In this document: positions 6,245 through 10,097 of the stretch, piece by piece
Layout of the letters: each line of letters opens with the position of its first letter
How positions within the stretch are numbered: position 1 is the stretch's first letter
DNA from: Thermoplasmata archaeon
GTDB taxonomy: Archaea; Thermoplasmatota; Thermoplasmata; Thermoplasmatales; Thermoplasmataceae
Direction: 5' to 3'
Assembly (NCBI GenBank): GCA_021801305.1
Contig: JAJYYD010000135.1
Span: forward strand, 1-10,097
DNA: 10,097 nt
Notes under the pieces: model-generated
Databases searched by the model: none
Seen by the model: only the letters and a program-made list of their open reading frames with translations
What the model was told of the DNA's origin: nothing
Made by a program: the position numbers and the translations under genes

Positions 6245-7027
6245 TCACGAGAAATATTTCTTTCTTAGTGTAGCACCCGTATCACTTGATATCTTTATAG
6301 CTTTTTTTATCTCTTCAAGTGTAAAGTTTCCAGTGTCACCTTTCTGCATAGCCCTGATATGACCGTCTTCTGTGGTTGTAACTGTTACTCTTGCAGATCC
6401 AAGCTGTTCTTCCTCAAGGTCAGGATCGCAAACCAATTCGTCCCCGATTTTGACCATCGTGACAGAGACTGGAATCTGGTCAACTGGCAGAGGCATGTCC
6501 TTTCCGCCTTCCTTCGACGCCGGTATGAAGGCTGATCTCAAAGCTGAAACTGCGGCAAGTGTGCATGCATCTATGAGGTTGCCGTCGAAATCCATTATGT
6601 TGATATCAACAAACACAATCCATACCTTCTTGCCCGGCTCTATAACCAGTTTCTGGGTGTCGATCATCTTGCTTTCCCTTATGCCCCTGTCCACGACTCT
6701 GGCAATTTCAATCGAGGTCTCGTTGGGCGGACCTGCTTCAAATGTTGGAAAAGCCATTGGCAGAAGCTCGACGTTTGTCGTCAGTACTCCTGAATTCGGG
6801 GTATCTGGGAAAGGCTCTCCTGATTCTATCTTCACCCCGGCCAGTACCCTGGTTCTTCCGAGCTTGACCATTGCTGAACCTGCAGCTCTTGGAACATAAT
6901 TGGTTGTTATTGTGGCTTCCCTGAAATCCAGTAAGCCCCTTCCGTCTCCCCTCTTTCCTTCCTTTAACTGTTTTGTTATAAAACTCCTCTTAATCTCTGA
7001 AAGCACTCCAAGTGCATCTCTTGGCAT
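6245..7027 (-). CDS. rrp42: Exosome complex subunit Rrp42 (RNase PH-like, non-catalytic)
   Basis: Structural RNase PH-like subunit that alternates with Rrp41 in the hexameric ring of the archaeal exosome, which degrades and tails RNA from the 3' end. The 260 residues carry an N-terminal RNase PH domain with RGDGRGLLDFRE (26-37), LGRTRVLAGVKIE (56-68) and DRGIRES (113-119), and a C-terminal RNase PH domain 2. The phosphate-binding loop that in Rrp41 contains GTR is replaced by DFDGNLIDACTLA (146-158). The subunit therefore lacks its own active site, as usual for Rrp42, but shapes the Rrp41 active site at the interface. The ATG follows immediately after the rrp41 stop codon, and GGTGA inside the rrp41 C-terminal codons lies 4 nt before it. 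Confidence 0.97.
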   Translation of the reverse strand: MPRDALGVLSEIKRSFITKQLKEGKRGDGRGLLDFREATITTNYVPRAAGSAMVKLGRTRVLAGVKIESGEPFPDTPNSGVLTTNVELLPMAFPTFEAGPPNETSIEIARVVDRGIRESKMIDTQKLVIEPGKKVWIVFVDINIMDFDGNLIDACTLAAVSALRSAFIPASKEGGKDMPLPVDQIPVSVTMVKIGDELVCDPDLEEEQLGSARVTVTTTEDGHIRAMQKGDTGNFTLEEIKKAIKISSDTGATLRKKYFS

Positions 7028-7768
7028 TTATTCACCATCCCCTATATTTTCAACTGAATACCTTGATGTAAGTGCATTCCGCTGGATTTCGGCTATATTG
7101 TCAGTTGCCTTCATGATCATTTCTGAGGCCTGGTCAAACTCTTCAAGGCTTAAGTCCCCATCCATCTGGATAAGCACTATTTTCTTGCTTTTTGAAAGGA
7201 CTGCTATTGGGAGATCAGCCTGGCCGAAATTGTCTTCCTCCTTGGAGAGGTCAAGAACAACCTTTCCTTCGACCTTTCCTGCTGTGCATCCTACCACCAT
7301 GTCCCTCATGGGGATGCCTGCAGATGCAACCGCAACTGAAGCAGCTGTCAGGCCTGCGATTCTGGTGCCCGCATCGGCCTGCATGACCTCTATAAAAACA
7401 TCTATCTGTGCCCTTGGGAACTGCTCCACCATTATGGCGGAACTCAATGCTTCTGATATGACCTTTGAGATTTCCACTGATCTTCTGTCCGGACCAGGTC
7501 TCTTCCTCTCGTCTACGCTGAAAGCAGCCATGTTGTATCTTGCCTTCACGACAGCCTTCTCAATGTCCTGCGTATGCTTCGGATAGGCCTCCCTTGGCCC
7601 GTAGACAGCTACCATTATCTTGTTTCCGCCCCATTCAATATAGGCTGATCCATCAGCTCTTTCGAGCAAGTTCGTCTCTATTTTTATTGGCCTGAGCTGT
7701 TCCGGGGTTCTCCCGTCCAGCCTCATTCCACTTTCGTCCAATAATTTAATGTTACTTTCTGATCCCAT
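7028..7768 (-). CDS. rrp41: Exosome complex exonuclease Rrp41 (catalytic subunit)
   Basis: Catalytic RNase PH subunit of the archaeal exosome. It phosphorolyses RNA 3'-5' and, with excess nucleoside diphosphate, adds A-rich tails. The 246 residues show [12 protein letters not shown] (17-27), the RNA-binding double arginine in RPGPDRRS (90-97), the phosphate-binding loop DAGTR (132-136), and the acidic catalytic segment [11 protein letters not shown] (177-187), in which Asp179 and Asp185 are the conserved candidates. All are intact, so the protein should be active. The ATG shares its A with the rrp4 stop codon (TAATG). GGTGA, encoded by the last rrp4 codons, lies 4 nt upstream, giving strong translational coupling. 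Rrp42 follows with no gap. Csl4 and DnaG, other exosome partners, are not in this window. Confidence 0.98.
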   Translation of the reverse strand: MGSESNIKLLDESGMRLDGRTPEQLRPIKIETNLLERADGSAYIEWGGNKIMVAVYGPREAYPKHTQDIEKAVVKARYNMAAFSVDERKRPGPDRRSVEISKVISEALSSAIMVEQFPRAQIDVFIEVMQADAGTRIAGLTAASVAVASAGIPMRDMVVGCTAGKVEGKVVLDLSKEEDNFGQADLPIAVLSKSKKIVLIQMDGDLSLEEFDQASEMIMKATDNIAEIQRNALTSRYSVENIGDGE

Positions 7769-8439
7769 TATTTCACCGACCTTTCTTTCAGGTATTTTTC
7801 CATTCTGTCTGTAAGCCCAACTGTATGTGCTTCCTGTTCCACTATACTTATTGCGGCTATTGCTTCGATCACGTCTTCAGGAGTTCCATCAATCCATATG
7901 AGTCCATTCTGGCCCACGACTATTCTGGTGTTGGTGGCGTCCTTTATCATATTTACCATTGATCCGCCTTTCCCTATGATCCTTGGTACTTTTGGTGCAG
8001 GGATTGATGTTATGTGTCCGCCTTCCAGTTTCCTGAGTCCTACGTCCTTAAGGGTTATCCAGCTCTCCTTTATCTCGTTGAGCGTCATGATCTTGGCGTA
8101 AACGTAATCCCCAACTCCGAGAAATCTCTTTATGTCCCCTGATGTAGTTCTCCATGGAGTATCATTCATATGTAGAAGGGTGTTATATGTTGAGTTTATG
8201 TCCACCGGCCACATGGATGGGCCTACTTCAAGGACTTTCCCTATAACCTTGTCCCCTCTTCTGGGGATATATTTCCCGGAAAACGGAACGACATCCACTC
8301 CCTGATCATTCTTCTGTATAATACCAAAGTATGAAGAACAGTACCTGCCATCACTATTTTTATAAACGCCATTTCTGGGTTTTCCCAGTTCCTCACTGAT
8401 GAGATCACCGGGCATAACTATTTGCTTAATTTCTGCCAT
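7768..8439 (-). CDS. rrp4: Exosome complex RNA-binding subunit Rrp4
   Basis: Forms the trimeric cap on the Rrp41/Rrp42 ring and feeds RNA into the central channel. The 223-residue protein has three parts. The N-terminal domain (about 1-58) contains VMPGDLISE. The S1 RNA-binding domain (about 60-132) begins at [22 protein letters not shown]. The KH domain (about 142-205) has the GxxG loop in [15 protein letters not shown]. The ATG at 8439 has the window's best Shine-Dalgarno sequence, GAGGTGA at 8444-8450, and a promoter element at 8481-8489. I therefore see rrp4 as the first gene of the ten-gene block running to ksgA. It overlaps rrp41 by 1 nt. Confidence 0.97.
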   Translation of the reverse strand: MAEIKQIVMPGDLISEELGKPRNGVYKNSDGRYCSSYFGIIQKNDQGVDVVPFSGKYIPRRGDKVIGKVLEVGPSMWPVDINSTYNTLLHMNDTPWRTTSGDIKRFLGVGDYVYAKIMTLNEIKESWITLKDVGLRKLEGGHITSIPAPKVPRIIGKGGSMVNMIKDATNTRIVVGQNGLIWIDGTPEDVIEAIAAISIVEQEAHTVGLTDRMEKYLKERSVK

Positions 8440-8443
8440 TATT

Positions 8444-8450
8444 TCACCTC
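8444..8450 (-). promoter_or_regulatory. Shine-Dalgarno sequence of rrp4
   Basis: The minus strand reads GAGGTGA followed by AATA and the ATG, a 4-nt spacer. This is complementary to the conserved archaeal 16S rRNA 3' end. The same GGTGA-plus-4-nt arrangement occurs at rrp41 (7773-7777) and rrp42 (7032-7036), where it is built into the last codons of the preceding gene. Confidence 0.75.
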
Positions 8451-8480
8451 TTGATTGTTCATGGACGGTTCAAGCAGCTA

Positions 8481-8489
8481 AATTTAAAA
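8481..8489 (-). promoter_or_regulatory. TATA box of the rrp4-ksgA gene block
   Basis: The minus strand reads TTTTAAATT, centred about 46 nt upstream of the rrp4 ATG. Transcription would start near 8459, leaving a leader of about 20 nt that contains the GAGGTGA ribosome-binding site. A second AT-rich candidate (TTATAATATAT, about 8514-8524) lies further upstream. By-eye call. Confidence 0.5.
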
Positions 8490-8580
8490 CTCTCTGTTTA
8501 GATATTGTTTAAACATATATTATAAAATTTAAATGAATCTGCTCAAAAGCACCATTACTCTATCCCTTATCATCACCTGA

Positions 8581-8643
8581 CAATATCCCTATATGGAGTT
8601 CATATATTATTTTTTTCAGCGCACCCTAAGGGGAGGGATATCA
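8581..8643 (-). repeat. Inverted repeat / potential RNA stem-loop
   Basis: CAATATCCCT at 8581-8590 faces AGGGATATCA at 8634-8643. Eight base pairs (ATATCCCT/AGGGATAT) are perfect. In minus-strand RNA the two outer pairs become G-U wobbles, giving a 10-bp stem; in plus-strand RNA they would be A-C mismatches. The roughly 43-nt loop contains a small CCC-TTA-GGG hairpin candidate (8624-8632). A further copy of TATCCCT lies at 8561-8567 and could compete for the same partner. Confidence 0.45.
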
Positions 8644-8685
8644 GTTGAACAATATTGAAATGTACGGTAAAGAAGACATTTCCGT

Positions 8686-8695
8686 TATATTTAAA
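8686..8695 (-). promoter_or_regulatory. TATA-like element pointing into the SBDS-rrp4 gap
   Basis: The minus strand reads TTTAAATATA, close to the ideal archaeal TATA box. It would start a transcript near 8665, running through the inverted repeat toward rrp4. It may be a distal promoter of the rrp4 block with a leader of about 225 nt, or the promoter of a small RNA. Confidence 0.4.
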
Positions 8696-8737
8696 GATCC
8701 CAATCGATCTTCAAGATCTGGAAAATATGCAATAAAC

Positions 8738-9436
8738 TTATTTTCCTTTCAGTATTTTCACTTCAATATTATCACGGGCTTTCCTGGTAAGAGAGCTGAT
8801 TATGTCCCCCTGGATTCCTGACGGGACTTCAATCATTCCGACCCATGATCCGTCCTTTCCCCATTCCTCCTTGGTAAGATATCCTGTCCTTACTATGTCC
8901 CCATATACTTTACCGTAGGCATCTCCCGTCAGTTTTATGGCAATCCTGGTCTTTTCGAATCTGATAGGAAGCAGGACCCTGATACCTTTCAGCACAGTCT
9001 GTATCTGGTCTCCAGCGCTTTTGAAAGGATCTATATGGATCTTTGCTTCGTCAATTGCCTGCGCTATCCTAGCCGGAGGGTGAGGAGTGTTTGTCTGCGG
9101 ATTTATTGATTCTCTTGAGATAATGTCTATTATCTGCTTCCTCTTCTTCTCCAGCATTGCATGCCGCTGTTCCGTTGTTAACTGTATCTGACCCCTCTTT
9201 ACGATCTCTATGGCAACCTGGGCCACATCGGTGGTTTTGAAAACTTCCTTAAGAGTCTCTTCTCCTGCTTTTTCACCTTTGTTGGCATCCTTGAATATTT
9301 CATCCAGGGCAAGGTCGTTTTCCAGATCTATTTTACCTTCCTTTATGCGATCGGTTGCATCGGGATCAACTAAAATCTCAAACTTGTGCCCGTGGGATTC
9401 AAATCGCGCAACTATAGAATCCTCAAGCTTTACCAT
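8738..9436 (-). CDS. sbds: Ribosome maturation protein SBDS (Sdo1 homologue)
   Basis: Archaeal homologue of the Shwachman-Bodian-Diamond protein, which in eukaryotes works with EFL1 to release eIF6 from new 60S subunits; a similar late large-subunit role is inferred in archaea. The 232 residues match the family. The N-terminal FYSH domain (about 1-90) includes VARFESHGHKFEILVDPD and the conserved LKEVFKTTD. A three-helix middle domain (about 92-160) includes QRHAMLEKKRKQIIDIISRE and the conserved NPQTNTPHPP. The C-terminal ferredoxin-like domain (about 160-232) includes GIRVLLPIRFEKTRIAIKL. It lies between psmA (74-nt gap) and the exosome genes, the normal archaeal context. The ATG at 9436 has an AT-rich element about 29 nt upstream and no clear ribosome-binding site, consistent with a leaderless message. 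Confidence 0.97.
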   Translation of the reverse strand: MVKLEDSIVARFESHGHKFEILVDPDATDRIKEGKIDLENDLALDEIFKDANKGEKAGEETLKEVFKTTDVAQVAIEIVKRGQIQLTTEQRHAMLEKKRKQIIDIISRESINPQTNTPHPPARIAQAIDEAKIHIDPFKSAGDQIQTVLKGIRVLLPIRFEKTRIAIKLTGDAYGKVYGDIVRTGYLTKEEWGKDGSWVGMIEVPSGIQGDIISSLTRKARDNIEVKILKGK

Positions 9437-9458
9437 GATCGGATAATATCAGGATGGA

Positions 9459-9470
9459 ATTAAAATTATT
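9459..9470 (-). promoter_or_regulatory. TATA-like element of SBDS
   Basis: The minus strand reads AATAATTTTAAT, centred about 29 nt before the SBDS ATG. With the oligo-T tract at 9505-9510 between it and psmA, this suggests SBDS is transcribed separately, or at least additionally, from its own promoter. Moderate match only. Confidence 0.4.
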
Positions 9471-9504
9471 TCCTTTATGCTTGCGGAATTTCTTTGAAAA
9501 CTTT

Positions 9505-9510
9505 AAAAAA
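9505..9510 (-). terminator. Oligo-T tract directly after the psmA stop
   Basis: Six T on the minus strand immediately follow the psmA TAA (9511-9513). This is short for an archaeal terminator, and a second weak T-tract (TTTTC) lies a few bases further on. It may terminate part of the psmA transcription. Confidence 0.35.
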
Positions 9511-10097
9511 TTACGAGAGGTATTTTTCTACCTCTTCCTTTGTAAAAATTCTGATTTTGTTCCCCATGGTAATTGTTGCAACTTCGGGAGCTTTGAAGTC
9601 CGCCGGGTCCTCCACTGAAGACTTGAGGGCCTTTATACCGAGAGTTACCGCATCTGATTCTGACATATCGTCTTTGTACTCTTTTTCCAGGTAGGCAGTC
9701 ACTGCATCTTTACCAATACCTATTGCTGCCGCCTTGTATTCATTGATAGTCCCTGCAGGATCACAGTCGAATAGTCTTGCACCAATGGAATCTGTTCCGG
9801 CTATTATCATTGAGACACCGTATGGTCTTACTCCACCGTATTGTGTATACTGTTGCATCTGATCTGCAACCCTCTTAACCAGATTCTCGATGTTGACCAG
9901 AGAACCATAGGTTATCTTTTCCTGTTGGGCCCCTATTCTTGCGAAGTCTATGAGAACTCTTGCATCAGCCACAAGACCCGATGTAACTGTGGCCACGTTA
10001 TCGTCAATAAGCTGTATTTTCTCAAGGGAGTTCTGTTCCACAAGCCTGCTTCTCACTCTCTTGTCGGACAGCAGAACAACTCCGTTCTTGAATCTTA
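9511..10097 (-). CDS. psmA: Proteasome subunit alpha (5' end outside window)
   Basis: Alpha subunit of the 20S proteasome; seven copies form each outer ring that gates substrate entry to the proteolytic beta rings. About 195 residues are visible. The frame stays open to the right edge and reads [14 protein letters not shown] before the GTG codon at 10056, so that GTG is an internal valine. About 35-40 N-terminal residues, including the gating YDRA segment, are missing. Family features seen are the [15 protein letters not shown] strand, [24 protein letters not shown], the [20 protein letters not shown] segment and the [12 protein letters not shown] turn. The lack of an N-terminal catalytic Thr is normal for alpha subunits. 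It is upstream of SBDS and the exosome genes, as in many archaea. Confidence 0.97.
   Translation of the reverse strand, partial: RFKNGVVLLSDKRVRSRLVEQNSLEKIQLIDDNVATVTSGLVADARVLIDFARIGAQQEKITYGSLVNIENLVKRVADQMQQYTQYGGVRPYGVSMIIAGTDSIGARLFDCDPAGTINEYKAAAIGIGKDAVTAYLEKEYKDDMSESDAVTLGIKALKSSVEDPADFKAPEVATITMGNKIRIFTKEEVEKYLS

Larger units (their letters stand above)
8440..8737. other. Unexplained 298-nt gap between SBDS and rrp4
   Basis: This gap has no conserved gene that I recognise, and the sequence is AT-rich. On the minus strand it holds a strong TATA-like TTTAAATATA (8686-8695), the inverted repeat at 8581-8643, AT-rich promoter-like DNA (8514-8535) and the rrp4 promoter and leader. On the plus strand it holds a TATA-like CATATATTA (8601-8609), a T7-8 tract (8610-8616), and a possible small ORF from 8645 that runs into the SBDS 3' end. 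I found no tRNA, SRP RNA or RNase P RNA signature. It could hold the SBDS 3' UTR, a small RNA, or a long regulated leader of the exosome block. Confidence 0.6.

Noticed and set aside
6372..6899. Long open plus-strand frame opposite rrp42, and a similar one at 6900-7586 opposite rrp41
   Set aside because: Both are antisense shadows of well-conserved genes; their translations are Ser/Thr-rich, low-complexity and match no family.
8461..8490. GGTTCAA on the plus strand, resembling a tRNA T-loop
   Set aside because: No acceptor stem, anticodon arm or A-box-like sequence surrounds it; a chance match.
8510..8577. Possible C/D box small RNA on the minus strand, from a GTGATGA (C-box-like) at 8570-8576
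   Set aside because: No CTGA D box lies at the right distance downstream, and no internal D'/C' pair is seen.
10054..10056. GTG at 10056 as the psmA start
   Set aside because: The family-conserved sequence continues upstream in frame to the window edge ([10 protein letters not shown]), so this codon is an internal valine.

Overview
The window looks like a chromosomal segment of a thermoacidophilic euryarchaeon of the order Thermoplasmatales or a close relative. The evidence is archaeal: eukaryote-type ribosomal proteins (L21e, L37Ae), RNA polymerase subunits F and P, the exosome core (Rrp4, Rrp41, Rrp42), SBDS, Pus10 and an alpha-type proteasome subunit, with heavy AGG/AGA arginine codon use. 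TATA boxes sit about 26-30 nt before several starts, suggesting short-leader or leaderless transcripts. The order-level placement is inferred from gene order and protein style, not from a search.

Layout, left to right. Positions 1-380 (+) hold the 3' end of a carbamate kinase gene. Positions 384-1730 (-) hold a purine-type phosphoribosyltransferase and, upstream of it, an O6-alkylguanine-DNA alkyltransferase; each has its own promoter-like element. Positions 1963-2790 (+) hold a stand-alone SPFH/stomatin-type membrane protein. From 8439 down to 2783 (-) runs a very tight ten-gene block, rrp4-rrp41-rrp42-rpl37ae-rpoP-pus10-rpl21e-rpoF-DUF655-ksgA, in which neighbours overlap, abut or lie within about 11 nt. 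Upstream lie SBDS (8738-9436) and the 5'-truncated proteasome alpha gene psmA (9511 to the window end), on the same strand but separated by gaps that carry promoters.

The large block joins two gene groups often seen apart in other archaea: an RNA-decay/proteasome group (psmA, SBDS, exosome, L37Ae, RpoP) and a ribosome/tRNA-modification group (Pus10, L21e, RpoF, DUF655, KsgA). Together they cover transcription (RpoF, RpoP), ribosome assembly and rRNA/tRNA maturation (L21e, L37Ae, SBDS, KsgA, Pus10), 3'-5' RNA processing (Rrp4/41/42) and protein turnover (PsmA).

The window is mostly conserved housekeeping sequence. I found no mobile element, CRISPR array, tRNA or rRNA. The least explained piece is the 298-nt gap between SBDS and rrp4 (8440-8737). 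It holds promoter-like elements, an inverted repeat with a competing third copy of one arm, and a possible small plus-strand ORF. The other notable details are the 43-codon rpoP gene with an unusual C-x-C second zinc knuckle, a TTG start for pus10, and a repeated ribosome-binding/start module at the three exosome genes.
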